From NCBI RefSeq assembly GCF_029029525.1, contig NZ_JAKJSC010000001.1, positions 1,116,001-1,180,000 of the forward strand: a stretch of DNA of 64,000 bases, read 5' to 3'. Numbering within the stretch: position 1 is the first letter of the stretch; each line of letters opens with the position of its first letter. Shown in pieces: positions 1-9,213 of this stretch. The notes below the pieces were generated by a model. It was given only the letters and a program-made list of their open reading frames with translations, searched no databases and was not told the DNA's origin. The stretch comes from Labilibaculum sp. DW002 (lineage in GTDB: Bacteria > Bacteroidota > Bacteroidia > Bacteroidales > Marinifilaceae). Made by a program: the position numbers and the translations under genes.

Positions 1-579
1 AAAAGAGTATAAACATATATTTATAGCTCTCAATTCAAATATTTCCTGTGTTTTTTTAAATAAGTCAGTTAGTGTCCTAATGTAAAATAGTAGAACAAAT
101 GGGGATATTAATAAACCAATAAATTTAGATAAACATTCAATCGCATCGGTCATAATAAGACGTTCTGAATTATATCTAGGTAGTTTATGTTCTCCTGAAA
201 AATGACGTTGAAATATCAAACAGTTATCCTTTAAATTTGAATATTCCAAAACTGGATCTGTCAGTTTATCAAAATAAAACTCATCTACCTTCTGTAATCG
301 TGGAAAAGCAAAAATAATATTATCAATTGATTTTCTATCAAATAATAAATATTCTAAAAAACTCAGAAAAGATTTTAAACAATTATGCAATACAAAAAAA
401 GGACTTATTTTATTCTTGGATGTTTTAAAATTAAACCCTGTTTTTGTGTTTAAATATTTCGAACGAGTTTTAAATCTAAAAATCCGCCATAATGAAAAAC
501 CAAAAAATTTAATATCATAAATACCACTTACCTCCTCCTTTTTTAATAAATCATTTAATAAATCATTATTTGTATCCAT
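1..579 (-). CDS. Unknown protein of the polysaccharide locus, partial at window edge
   Basis: An open frame runs without a stop from an ATG at 579 to the first base of the window, giving 193 codons of an N-terminal fragment. The start lies 10 bases after the stop of the flippase-like gene and on the same strand, so it is probably the next gene of the polysaccharide operon. The fragment begins MDTNNDLLNDLLKKEE, has aromatic-rich stretches (FFGFSLWRIFRF near residue 25) and a hydrophobic, possibly membrane-associated segment near residues 158-170 (LLISPFVLLFYI). I do not recognise the family. A glycosyl-, acyl- or sulfo-transferase role would fit the position, but nothing in the fragment proves it. 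Confidence 0.6.
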   Translation of the reverse strand, partial: MDTNNDLLNDLLKKEEVSGIYDIKFFGFSLWRIFRFKTRSKYLNTKTGFNFKTSKNKISPFFVLHNCLKSFLSFLEYLLFDRKSIDNIIFAFPRLQKVDEFYFDKLTDPVLEYSNLKDNCLIFQRHFSGEHKLPRYNSERLIMTDAIECLSKFIGLLISPFVLLFYIRTLTDLFKKTQEIFELRAINICLYSF

Positions 580-589
580 ATCTAATAAT

Positions 590-2041
590 TTAAATATTAA
601 TAACTTCTGGTTTATATATTACATTCTTTATTGTATTCAATATCTTTTTTATAACACTAACATTCAATATTATAAATAGAATTAATGGTACGAATACTGC
701 TAACCTAATCTCCATGAGTGAAATCACAACAGCTACTAAATAAGGAATCAATAATTTAATTGGAAATGCCTCCTGAAATATTGATAAAAACGATATTTTT
801 CGCCCTAAATTCTTCTTCCCAAAATAGACGAACAAAAGAATACAAAATAAATAAGCAAACATTGTTGCAATAATAACATGTGAATAAACTATCTGAAAGA
901 CGACAACTAATATCAGAGCTAGTAATACATTAATAAATAAGGCTACAAAAGATACTAAAGCAATTATTTTTTCTTTATTTCTTGCCATTAAATATGAATT
1001 GTATCCAAATGCATTTGTATACAAAACAATGGTCAATGCTATTAAATTGAGTGCAGGCAGTGTATCAACATACTTAGGTAATAATTGTACAAAAATTGGA
1101 AAAAATACAAGTGCTATATATATCAATCCATGCGATAAGTATACATAATTCGTTCTGATTTTTTCTATATTCTTTTCCACCACATCAGGATCATCCGAAT
1201 TAAGCTTATCAATCAATTTTGGAAAAACTACAAACGTCATAGCCTCTAATAACAGTAATATTGAATTTGCCAAAGTATAAGAGAACGTGAAATAACCGAA
1301 TTCCTTTACGGGATAATAAATACTAACAATTGTCCTTACCGAAATTATTAGAAGGTAAAAGCAAATATTATATACAAAAAGAAAAAATCCTTTATTGATT
1401 ATAATTTTACTGTCTTTAAGGTTTACATTTCCCTTGACAGGCAAAACCTTTCTAAAAATAAACATTAAAAAAGAAAGTGTGTGTCCTAACAAATAAATAC
1501 CTAATAAAATTACAATTAAATTTTTGTCGTCAACAGTAATAAGTGCAATCAATACAAGAAACGGAATTATAGATTGATAAAAGGCAATCTCAAATAATTT
1601 ATTTCGAACACGATAAATGGTCATCAGTAACATGTTTACATAGACAAACATCGCTATTAAGCATATTGGATAAAATAAATTTCCAACTTCATACTTTTCA
1701 AAAAAATAAATTCCATAATAATAATAATATAATGCTAACAATAAAACGATAAAGCATAAACAGCTAATTAAGGCAAAAGCGTTAGAAATTAGATCTCTAA
1801 TTTTAAATTCATCTTTTTTATGTTGAACAAGAAGAATATTAATCGCATTTGATATTCCAAAATTGGTAATTTGAAAATATGACAAAAGAAGTAATAAAAA
1901 ACCCCATAAGCCAAAATAGTAAGGCCCTAGCTTTACTGCAATAAATATCGATATAACGAATTGGGCAAAATAAGTAAGATATCTGGTTGCTAGGTATACT
2001 ACAACACTGTTGTTTTTTATTTTTTTTATTGAAAATTTCAT
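590..2041 (-). CDS. wzx: Wzx-like polysaccharide flippase (MOP superfamily)
   Basis: Predicted integral membrane protein of about 483 residues with roughly 12-14 hydrophobic segments and almost no soluble domain. This is the usual size and layout of oligosaccharide flippases, which move lipid-linked repeat units across the inner membrane. The N-terminus (YLATRYLTYFAQFVISIFIA, then a GPYYFGLWGF turn) is typical of the family. I chose the ATG at 2041. A TTG at 2053 would overlap the upstream TGA and add four residues. It directly follows the Wzy-like gene and precedes the unknown gene at the window edge, which supports a Wzx/Wzy-dependent pathway. The substrate is unknown. Confidence 0.8.
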   Translation of the reverse strand: MKFSIKKIKNNSVVVYLATRYLTYFAQFVISIFIAVKLGPYYFGLWGFLLLLLSYFQITNFGISNAINILLVQHKKDEFKIRDLISNAFALISCLCFIVLLLALYYYYYGIYFFEKYEVGNLFYPICLIAMFVYVNMLLMTIYRVRNKLFEIAFYQSIIPFLVLIALITVDDKNLIVILLGIYLLGHTLSFLMFIFRKVLPVKGNVNLKDSKIIINKGFFLFVYNICFYLLIISVRTIVSIYYPVKEFGYFTFSYTLANSILLLLEAMTFVVFPKLIDKLNSDDPDVVEKNIEKIRTNYVYLSHGLIYIALVFFPIFVQLLPKYVDTLPALNLIALTIVLYTNAFGYNSYLMARNKEKIIALVSFVALFINVLLALILVVVFQIVYSHVIIATMFAYLFCILLFVYFGKKNLGRKISFLSIFQEAFPIKLLIPYLVAVVISLMEIRLAVFVPLILFIILNVSVIKKILNTIKNVIYKPEVINI

Positions 2042-2049
2042 TTTCTTAA

Positions 2050-3420
2050 TCAAATTATAACTGATTTGGTCTTGACCTGATTTTTTCGAAAGTAAAAAAT
2101 CCTTATTAAAAACATTACAAATAATAAATATGAAAGTGAATATGTTACCATGGTGACTTTCATTGAATGAAGTAAAAAATAAAGAACAAATAATCCAACG
2201 TAACGAGTTTCTATACTTTTTCTTAAATTCAAAACAATAATTCGATAAATAAATATCGACAAAAAGAATAAATTAATAAAGAAATTAATGAAACCTACAT
2301 TCATAGAAGGATCAGGTTCATTCCAATAAGTTTTCAAATATTCCAAATTAAAAAAATTAGTACCAATTAGAGTCTTTGGCTCAAAAGCAAATAATATAGT
2401 ATTTTGAGAATATGAAGCTGAACCTGAAGTTAATTTGTTTATAATAAAATCATATAACATAGGATCAATGAGTAAAAAACCTCCTATAAAAACCACAACT
2501 ATCAAAAAAAGCAAAATAATATTTTTTCGATATTTAACTGAAAAATAAACCATTATGCAAAATAAAAAAGCGATAATATTTGTAGTAGAAGCCTCTAATA
2601 TTATAACAACAACATATACAATGAATACCATCAACTTCAACAAAATTCCTTTCAAATATCTGTAGATAAGAAAAAAAGAGGGAATCACCAAGAAAGTAAA
2701 TGAATGCGGTTCATGAAACAGTCCAGTGATAATACCATACTGTTGCAAATAGGGGATTCTTATTCCTGTAGTATCAAAAAGGATAGATATTCCCAAAGGG
2801 AAATAATATGTATCTCTTGGATCTCTGAGATTAGACCTAAAAAGATCCATTGAATTTCCAATATCGTTAACATGTGGTTGAAAGTTAAAATAACTAATCA
2901 AAATGAATAGTGAGAGCACACTTAGTATGCTTAATGTGCTTAACCAAACATAACCTCGAATAATTAACCAAAAACTTCTATCAAACGTATATTCTGCCAT
3001 ATAATTTTTAAATAAGTTATAAAGCAGAATATAAAAACTCATATTTGCAAATAAGAATGGAAACATGCCAATTCCGAATGTATTAGTAACTAATCCAAAA
3101 ATATAATTTAGGACATTAATAACTATAAAACAGACAAATAGAGTATCTTTTATATTAAACACTCCCCTTCGTCCAAATCTATACATTATATATACTATAT
3201 TTATCAATACAATTATTGATGTATTAACAGCTCTATAATATTGAAAAAATAGTAAGTAAGGAATGATTGAATAAGAATTCGAAATATTGAGAAATACAAT
3301 AAATGAATCTATAAGTAATTTTATATTTGGTTTTCTAATTTTCCCTCTCACAGTAATACTAATATTGGTAATGATCTTGATTAAAAATCTTCTTTGAAGA
3401 GGTTGTAACATAAGTTTCAT
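2050..3420 (-). CDS. wzy: Wzy-like polysaccharide polymerase, multi-pass membrane protein
   Basis: About 456 residues with some 10-12 predicted membrane spans and a large extracytoplasmic loop in the middle (about residues 180-240, containing the stretch LFHEPHSFTF). This layout is known from O-antigen polymerases and ligases, which are poorly conserved in sequence, so the call rests on topology and context. The annotated start is the ATG at 3420, and a TTG lies at 3429. An AAGGGG just before 3420 sits about nine bases ahead of a further ATG at 3411, which could also be used. The gene overlaps the flippase by the TGA/TTG junction. A gap of about 370 bases separates it from the acetyltransferase gene, so it may have its own promoter. 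Confidence 0.65.
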   Translation of the reverse strand: MKLMLQPLQRRFLIKIITNISITVRGKIRKPNIKLLIDSFIVFLNISNSYSIIPYLLFFQYYRAVNTSIIVLINIVYIMYRFGRRGVFNIKDTLFVCFIVINVLNYIFGLVTNTFGIGMFPFLFANMSFYILLYNLFKNYMAEYTFDRSFWLIIRGYVWLSTLSILSVLSLFILISYFNFQPHVNDIGNSMDLFRSNLRDPRDTYYFPLGISILFDTTGIRIPYLQQYGIITGLFHEPHSFTFLVIPSFFLIYRYLKGILLKLMVFIVYVVVIILEASTTNIIAFLFCIMVYFSVKYRKNIILLFLIVVVFIGGFLLIDPMLYDFIINKLTSGSASYSQNTILFAFEPKTLIGTNFFNLEYLKTYWNEPDPSMNVGFINFFINLFFLSIFIYRIIVLNLRKSIETRYVGLFVLYFLLHSMKVTMVTYSLSYLLFVMFLIRIFYFRKNQVKTKSVII

Positions 3421-3789
3421 CCCCTTCAAAGTTTATAACAGATTCTCCCCATATTCTAAACCTAAATTTTTTCAAATAAAATAGTATATCGAATTAGTTA
3501 ATAACCATTCTTTGAAGAATATTCAAAATATCATTTTAATTTGGATCTAAAACAACCATCGTTCAAAAGAAAACAAAAGCACTATAAATAGATAAGCCAA
3601 GCTCTTATTCTAGTAAAAAATAGGCAATCAATTATTTATAATTCTTAGAGCCCACAACTGTAAACCAAAGTTTCCATAGCAGGCAAAAATTTCTAATTGG
3701 GATACTCAGTTTTGTTTATACTTAAAAATATTATTTCTTGTATGGTACAGACATCTATTGGAACAAGTTATTATAGAAAATAACGAATA
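3421..3789. other. Intergenic gap inside the polysaccharide operon
   Basis: About 370 AT-rich bases lie between the acetyltransferase stop and the Wzy-like start. I see no open frame worth calling, no exact Bacteroidetes -7 box on the minus strand and no clear terminator. In a cluster where other spacings are -26 to +26 bases this gap is notable and may hold a promoter or the remains of a lost gene. Confidence 0.5.
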
Positions 3790-4326
3790 TTACATTTTCA
3801 CTTCCGATTTTAGCAGTGAAATAATTTTTGAATCCCAATACCTACCGTCTTCAAAACAATTCTGTCTTAGAACTCCATCCTCCTTGAAACCAAATAGATT
3901 TTCAAAGAAGTTTATCTTCTTGCAATCAAACTCATATAATTCCATCCAGATTTTATTTAGATTTAAATTATTGAATCCGTATTCTATTAGTAGTTTGGCA
4001 GCTTCTTTAGAGTATGCATCATCACTTACATACTTCTTGTCCGCTCCAATATAAAAAGAGAAATCCGCTGAACGTATTTGCCAGTTAATGTATAACAGTC
4101 CCACAGCACCTATAGCTTCATTAGTCTTTAAATCAACTACTGTAAACATATAGTTAATGTGTTTAGTTCTTTGAAGACTATCAAACCAGCATTCTTGATC
4201 TGACAACGATAACTCTCGAACTTCTCGAAAATTTCTTCTAAATTCTGGAATATTTCTCCAATCACGAAATAAAGGTAGATCTTCCTTCTCTACCGCCCTC
4301 AGTCCAATTATTTTACCTGAAATCAT
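3790..4326 (-). CDS. GNAT N-acetyltransferase, PseH-like
   Basis: A 178-residue protein of the GNAT fold. It starts with the usual first strand (GKIIGLRAVEKEDLPLFRDWRN), has the central strand and acetyl-CoA loop region around residues 85-115, and ends with a strand typical of the RimJ/RimL/PseH group. In pseudaminic and legionaminic acid pathways such enzymes acetylate the 4-amino group of a UDP-sugar. Its ATG overlaps the NeuB-type stop by four bases (ATGA), so the two are translationally coupled, and this is the last gene of the sugar cassette. The acceptor sugar is inferred from context only. Confidence 0.75.
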   Translation of the reverse strand: MISGKIIGLRAVEKEDLPLFRDWRNIPEFRRNFREVRELSLSDQECWFDSLQRTKHINYMFTVVDLKTNEAIGAVGLLYINWQIRSADFSFYIGADKKYVSDDAYSKEAAKLLIEYGFNNLNLNKIWMELYEFDCKKINFFENLFGFKEDGVLRQNCFEDGRYWDSKIISLLKSEVKM

Positions 4327-5387
4327 TTTATATTTGTTAAAGTAAAACTACATGCTTCCTCTATATCCAATATCAATTCTTTACCTATAAGGTCATCGAT
4401 TTCATAAGGTTGAAAACTATCTGGTGCAATTGGGCGTAAAGGAAATATATCATCCTTAGTAATCCTATGTCCCTTTTTTAAGTTGTCTTTAGCACATAAA
4501 CATCGTCTTTGCACGATATATGATTGGGCTTCATTTTCTTCTACTCTCTTTTCACCATCTCCTAATGCGGATAACAATTCATAAGAACGATCTACCATAT
4601 CCTTCCAGGATTGAGGGTTCATTGCAAATGCATGATCAGGTCCCTCTTGATTATTGTCATCTGTAAAATGTTTTTCAATAATCCTTGCACCTAATGCAAT
4701 ACTTCCCAAAACAGTACTATGTCCTGGTGTATGATCAGATAATCCAAGTACAACATCTGGATACTTTTCAGCATAAGCTTTCAAAACATTCAAATTGCAA
4801 TACTTAAAATTCTCTAAACTCCCAGTATAATTTGTATTGCACTGCATTAAAACAATGTCCTTAGTTTTTGATGTTGCCAGATTCATCATTCGTTCGACAT
4901 CATCCCAGTCGCAGGCACCTGTCGCTAATAATGTTGGTTTTCCTTTATCAAGGACATATTCAATGATTTCAAGCCAAGCTGCATCTCCACTACCAATCTT
5001 ATACAAATCAACAAATGGATCCACTAAATCAACAGACTCAAAATCGTAAGGACTTGTAAAGTAATCCAAGCCAACTTTATCACACTCTTCCTTCAGAATT
5101 TTGGTCCAATCTTTATTGATACTCGCATCTTCATAAATTTCAAAAACAGATTTTTTCCATTTTGATTGATGAGAAAGCTTTCCCTTCATTGTCTCAAACC
5201 CTTGCTTACTAACAATTTTATTTGCTGAGAAATTTTGAAATTTAGCAGCATCTGCACCAGATTCCTTAGCCAAATGAATTAAAGCCTTCGCTTTTTCTAA
5301 TGACCCATTATGATTTGCTCCAATGTCTGCAATAAAATACAATGAGTTGTCATCTATTAGTCTATTTCCTAATTTGATACTTTTCAT
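4323..5387 (-). CDS. neuB: NeuB/PseI/LegI-family nonulosonic acid synthase
   Basis: A 354-residue synthase of the sialic-acid synthase family, which condenses phosphoenolpyruvate with a six-carbon amino sugar to make a nine-carbon 2-keto sugar acid. The N-terminal TIM barrel shows the family start (FIADIGANHNGSLEKAK, about 18-34), AAKFQNFSA near residue 48 and GLSDHTPG near 215. The C-terminal SAF/antifreeze-like domain covers about residues 295-350. The first bases overlap the end of the SDR gene by 26 bases, and the stop overlaps the acetyltransferase start. Whether the product is pseudaminic, legionaminic or another acid cannot be read from the sequence. The neighbours argue against the textbook routes. 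Confidence 0.88.
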   Translation of the reverse strand: MKSIKLGNRLIDDNSLYFIADIGANHNGSLEKAKALIHLAKESGADAAKFQNFSANKIVSKQGFETMKGKLSHQSKWKKSVFEIYEDASINKDWTKILKEECDKVGLDYFTSPYDFESVDLVDPFVDLYKIGSGDAAWLEIIEYVLDKGKPTLLATGACDWDDVERMMNLATSKTKDIVLMQCNTNYTGSLENFKYCNLNVLKAYAEKYPDVVLGLSDHTPGHSTVLGSIALGARIIEKHFTDDNNQEGPDHAFAMNPQSWKDMVDRSYELLSALGDGEKRVEENEAQSYIVQRRCLCAKDNLKKGHRITKDDIFPLRPIAPDSFQPYEIDDLIGKELILDIEEACSFTLTNIK

Positions 5388-6267
5388 TTTCTTGAATTTT
5401 TGAAACTAAGGTTTGAATTGTCTTTTCATTATTGGGTAAAACTCTTTTACTATGCTCTTGATACAAGTTCACACTTAACGTTTGATCCGTACTACGCTTA
5501 GCTCTATCATCAAATCTAAGAATCGAATCTTTTGCAATATTCTCCATAGGAATTCCCAATGCATCTAATAAGCTTTTTCCAAATTCATACTTAGATAAGA
5601 TTTCAGACCCTGTTATATGATAAATTTTTGAAGGCAGGGAATTAGTTGCTAAAAACATTAATTCTTCAGCCAAATTCCAAATAGTTATAGGAGTAAATAA
5701 AACATCATCAAATAGACCAACCTCCTCTTTTTGTATTGCAGACTGTAATATCCATTCTACAAAACCAATCTTAGCTGAATCTTTATTCAAACCGACGATA
5801 GTAGTGCGTACTATGGTATAATCTCTATCGGTATTTCTCAAAAAGAATTCACCGATTTCTTTTGATTTCCCATAAATACTCTCCGGTAAAATGCTATCTT
5901 CCTCAGTTGCCAAGTGGGTATCTGAAGGAAAAACAGCATCGGTAGATATATAAATTATTTTTACGGAGTTATCAGTTGCCTCAACTATTTTTTTTAAGGA
6001 AATACCGTTAATATCAAAAGCTTCTTTGGGATGCTCACTACAATAATTCCCATTGATAATAGCAGCACAATGTATAATGACTTCAGGATTAGACCAATTA
6101 ATCAATTCTGAATAATCTTCACATGCTAAATTGTAAAATTTATAGTTAGGAATATCTACCTCTTTATCAGCGCCTGTAGCATACACGGTAAAACCACATC
6201 CGCTAAATATCTCAACCAAAGTAGAGCCTAACATACCTGACGCTCCCGTAATAAGAATTCTTTTCAT
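5362..6267 (-). CDS. RmlD-like SDR sugar reductase/epimerase
   Basis: A 301-residue extended short-chain dehydrogenase. The nucleotide-binding glycine motif GASGMLGS is at 8-15, the serine/threonine strand ISTD at 107-110, and the catalytic pair Tyr132-x3-Lys136 is in YGKSK. It resembles dTDP-4-dehydrorhamnose reductase (RmlD) and so probably reduces a keto group on an activated sugar with NAD(P)H. It starts immediately after the aminotransferase stop with no spacer and overlaps the synthase gene. The exact keto-sugar substrate is unknown. It may carry out a step not present in the standard pseudaminic acid route. Confidence 0.75.
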   Translation of the reverse strand: MKRILITGASGMLGSTLVEIFSGCGFTVYATGADKEVDIPNYKFYNLACEDYSELINWSNPEVIIHCAAIINGNYCSEHPKEAFDINGISLKKIVEATDNSVKIIYISTDAVFPSDTHLATEEDSILPESIYGKSKEIGEFFLRNTDRDYTIVRTTIVGLNKDSAKIGFVEWILQSAIQKEEVGLFDDVLFTPITIWNLAEELMFLATNSLPSKIYHITGSEILSKYEFGKSLLDALGIPMENIAKDSILRFDDRAKRSTDQTLSVNLYQEHSKRVLPNNEKTIQTLVSKIQENEKYQIRK

Positions 6268-7575
6268 TTAATTCAATCGTTTAAAACCACCATGACAAAC
6301 AGGCCCTTCTAATAAATCATCAATATTTTTATTTTCCAACTCACATTGACTAACCACATGAAATAACTCTTCTAAGTTGGTCATGTAAGGATCTATAATA
6401 CCTTTAGTATGTGCAGTTGATGGATACAATAATGTAGACGCTAGATACCCTCGTTTAAGCATTTCCTGAGTAATAAATGTTTTATACTTCAAAGTATTCT
6501 CAGACTCAAAACTAAATCCAGTTAAGGCAGGAATGCCAAATGTTTTTATATTTAGATTTTGATTTTGAGCAAGTTCACACCACTTTACTGTAACATATTT
6601 CCCCATTTCAGTAATATATTCCCATGGTTTATCCCTTTCCATTACTTCTAATGTTTTCAGAGCTGCTGCGGGACCGATTCTTTCAGTCCAAAAAGTAGAA
6701 CTAATGAATGTATTCTGAGCCGCTTCCATAACGGCTCTTTTCCCTACTACAGCCGACAAAGCATAACCATTCGCGATGGTTTTCCCAAAAATTGTAATAT
6801 CTGGTTCTACATTATATTTCTTAAACAGTGGACCATAAGTTTCTCTAAAACCAGAGGTACACTCATCAAAAATCAAAACAATATTATAATCATCAGCTAG
6901 TTTCCTTACTTTTTTTAGGAAATCATTTTTGGGCGGCTCATTCCTTTGAACCTCCATCTTGATCACTCCAATATCATGATTCTTTACAAGATTCTCTAAT
7001 TCTTCGTAATCATTATATAAAAACGGCAATGTGCTCCCCTTGAGGTTTTGGGGTACGCCACATGGATTCAGGCCAGGAAGCAAATGTTGAGCCAATCCTT
7101 CGTCATTGCCTAAATTAGCAGACAAATACCAATCGTGCCAACCATGATAACCACAAATTGCAACTTTATCTTTACCTGAGGCAGCTCTCGCAATTCTAAC
7201 AGCAATAGCATTAGCTTCTCCTCCACTTCGTGCAAATCTAACCATATCAGCCCAAGGGTTCATATCAATCAGCTTTTCAGCCAAATAAACTTCTTCAGGA
7301 CAATTCAAGGTTGACATGTTTCCATTCTTTACAACCTCAGAAACAGCTGCATCTACCTCTTGGTGCCCATACCCCATTATATTAGTACCTATTCCCATAA
7401 TAGATACGTCGATATACTTATTATTATCTAAATCCCAAACTTCACAGCCTTTTGATTTGGAATAATAAGCTGGCCAATTTTCTGGCAAGAACATTTCCGG
7501 TCTTTTAGATAGAAGCATTGTCCCTCCTGGAATTACCTTCTTTGCTCTTTCATATAATTTTTGTCCTGTTCTCAT
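6268..7575 (-). CDS. Class III PLP aminotransferase, glutamate-1-semialdehyde aminomutase-like
   Basis: A 435-residue fold-type I PLP enzyme of the HemL/class III group. The PLP lysine is Lys265 in FGKTIANGY, the cofactor-ring aspartate pair is Asp237-Glu238 in IFDECTSGFR, and the family start GGTMLLSKRPEMF resembles HemL-like sugar-cluster enzymes. In a pseudaminic or legionaminic pathway the amination is done by a DegT/DnrJ/EryC1 (PseC-type) enzyme. None is present here, so this protein is the only candidate in the window to install or move an amino group. It is not likely to be the housekeeping HemL, because it sits in the middle of the sugar cassette with spacings of 0 and 5 bases. Confidence 0.82.
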   Translation of the reverse strand: MRTGQKLYERAKKVIPGGTMLLSKRPEMFLPENWPAYYSKSKGCEVWDLDNNKYIDVSIMGIGTNIMGYGHQEVDAAVSEVVKNGNMSTLNCPEEVYLAEKLIDMNPWADMVRFARSGGEANAIAVRIARAASGKDKVAICGYHGWHDWYLSANLGNDEGLAQHLLPGLNPCGVPQNLKGSTLPFLYNDYEELENLVKNHDIGVIKMEVQRNEPPKNDFLKKVRKLADDYNIVLIFDECTSGFRETYGPLFKKYNVEPDITIFGKTIANGYALSAVVGKRAVMEAAQNTFISSTFWTERIGPAAALKTLEVMERDKPWEYITEMGKYVTVKWCELAQNQNLNIKTFGIPALTGFSFESENTLKYKTFITQEMLKRGYLASTLLYPSTAHTKGIIDPYMTNLEELFHVVSQCELENKNIDDLLEGPVCHGGFKRLN

Positions 7576-7580
7576 CGCAT

Positions 7581-8348
7581 CTATTTTTGTAGGTCTTCTT
7601 TAATGGATTTAATGTATCCTTCATTTCTTACGATACAACTATTCAAACTTCCCACACTTTCATTCTCCACATAGTATTTCGCATACACATTCCAACTCTC
7701 TTCTTTACCAAATTCCTCAATCATCTTGGAAATAACAACAAAGTCTTCCGGCTCATCAACCGTCATTCTAACATCTTTATACTCGGCAAATTCCGAATAG
7801 AAGTTCGTTGCTTTAAAGAGCTCCTCCTTATGAAAAGTTGAATTGTTCTTTATAAAAGGAGTTACATGTTCTCGTTCCGATATCAGTTTTGCATTCAGCC
7901 ATGCCTTTTCTAAAGCCTCAAAAGTAAAAACCTCAATATCTTGTCCATCAGGAAAGGTTTCGTCTAATGTATTGGAGCAGTAATCCACATTCTCAATTAA
8001 TGCTAACTCCACAACTTCATCTATCAAATGGCCATCTAATAGAGGGCAATCAGAAGTCAATCGAACAACATAATCAGGTTTACTTAATTTAACAGCCTGA
8101 TAAAAACGATCCAATACATCATCCTCTGAACCTCTAAAACAAGCGACCCCTAAACGCTGAGCTTCCTTCTCTATCACTTCGTCTTCAACTTTTACAGTTG
8201 TCGCAATAATAATATCAGTGATTTTTTTAGATATTTTAATTCTGTTAATTTGAATCTCTAATAAAGATTCTTCACCAATAGTCTTCAAGACTTTATTCGG
8301 CAATCTAGAAGAACCTGTTCTTGCTTGGGTAATTGCTACTATCTTCAT
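7581..8348 (-). CDS. SpsF-type cytidylyltransferase
   Basis: A 255-residue nucleotidyltransferase. The N-terminal motif QARTGSSRLPNKVL at about residues 8-21 is the nucleotide-binding signature of the SpsF/KdsB/NeuA superfamily, and RLTSDCPLLD near residue 97 is the metal-binding strand. Such enzymes activate a nonulosonic acid as its CMP derivative before transfer. The SpsF branch differs from the PseF and NeuA branches. It lies between the HemL-like aminotransferase and the aldo/keto reductase with gaps of 5 and 1 bases, so it is co-translated with them. Confidence 0.8.
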   Translation of the reverse strand: MKIVAITQARTGSSRLPNKVLKTIGEESLLEIQINRIKISKKITDIIIATTVKVEDEVIEKEAQRLGVACFRGSEDDVLDRFYQAVKLSKPDYVVRLTSDCPLLDGHLIDEVVELALIENVDYCSNTLDETFPDGQDIEVFTFEALEKAWLNAKLISEREHVTPFIKNNSTFHKEELFKATNFYSEFAEYKDVRMTVDEPEDFVVISKMIEEFGKEESWNVYAKYYVENESVGSLNSCIVRNEGYIKSIKEDLQK

Positions 8349-8349
8349 T

Positions 8350-9213
8350 TCACCAATTTGAAGGGTTTAACATACTTTTATCTTTAACATTAATCAAATC
8401 AATTGATTTTTGAATTTCAACAGGTACATCTTTTTGCAAACTTATAAAGTTACTATTCAATTGTTCTATATTGTCAACCCCAATTAAAACATTATCAATA
8501 TTTGCCTGCTTACACACATAATTTAAAGCTAAATCACTTATCCCAAAATCACTTGAAGCCATATCTCGTAATTGCTTTAGATATAAAGTAAAGTAACTTA
8601 ATTTATCTTCTAACAATTCCTTAAAAAATAATCCTTGCAAAAAAACTGAACGAGTATGAATTTCTACGCCACGATTCTTCGCTTTTTGCAAAACTTCTCC
8701 TCTCTGATAATTATTATCTAAAAGATTAAAGGGAAGTTGAATTAAATCAATTTCTTCGCACTTGATAACCTGTTCAAGTTCATCATTAGTATATAGAGAA
8801 ACACCTATTTTCTTTATTATTCCTAATTCTCTTAATTCGATTAAATCTTCTGAAAATATTTTATAATACTTTCTATAATCGGCAAAAGAATGAAACATGT
8901 AAGCGTATAATGTATCAACACCTAGGGTTTCTAAATTTAAATTTATCCTTTCAACTATTCCTTCAGGTAAGTCCGTTCTATTTGGGCTATATTTAGTAAT
9001 AATATTAAAAATTTGATTTGATATTTTATGATAACTACCAATAACATCTTGTGAATTACCATAAGCTTCTGCGGTATCCAGAACTTTCACACCATTGTCA
9101 AATGCAAAATCTAAAATTTGACAAACTTTACCAAAGCTAGGTTTTCCAACATCATTGTTTATTCCATAATCTAAACCAAACTGAACGGTTCCTAGAATAA
9201 GTTTACTTTTCAT
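8350..9213 (-). CDS. Aldo/keto reductase of the sugar cassette
   Basis: A 287-residue aldo/keto reductase barrel. It starts with a short strand (LILGTVQFGLDYG), has the Asp and Tyr of the catalytic site in VLDTAEAYGNS at about residues 44-54, and a C-terminal NADPH-binding part (IDNVLIGVDNIEQL). These enzymes reduce carbonyls with NADPH. It is not part of the known pseudaminic or legionaminic acid pathways, so it probably reduces a pathway-specific intermediate. It abuts the pseB stop/start with no spacer. The substrate is unknown. Confidence 0.8.
   Translation of the reverse strand: MKSKLILGTVQFGLDYGINNDVGKPSFGKVCQILDFAFDNGVKVLDTAEAYGNSQDVIGSYHKISNQIFNIITKYSPNRTDLPEGIVERINLNLETLGVDTLYAYMFHSFADYRKYYKIFSEDLIELRELGIIKKIGVSLYTNDELEQVIKCEEIDLIQLPFNLLDNNYQRGEVLQKAKNRGVEIHTRSVFLQGLFFKELLEDKLSYFTLYLKQLRDMASSDFGISDLALNYVCKQANIDNVLIGVDNIEQLNSNFISLQKDVPVEIQKSIDLINVKDKSMLNPSNW

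Noticed and set aside
3758-4054. A 98-codon open frame on the plus strand
   Set aside because: It is antisense to the acetyltransferase gene, with a family match only on the minus strand.
6268-7575. The housekeeping glutamate-1-semialdehyde aminomutase (hemL)
   Set aside because: It sits inside a tightly packed sugar cassette with no tetrapyrrole gene nearby. The PLP site alone does not define HemL.
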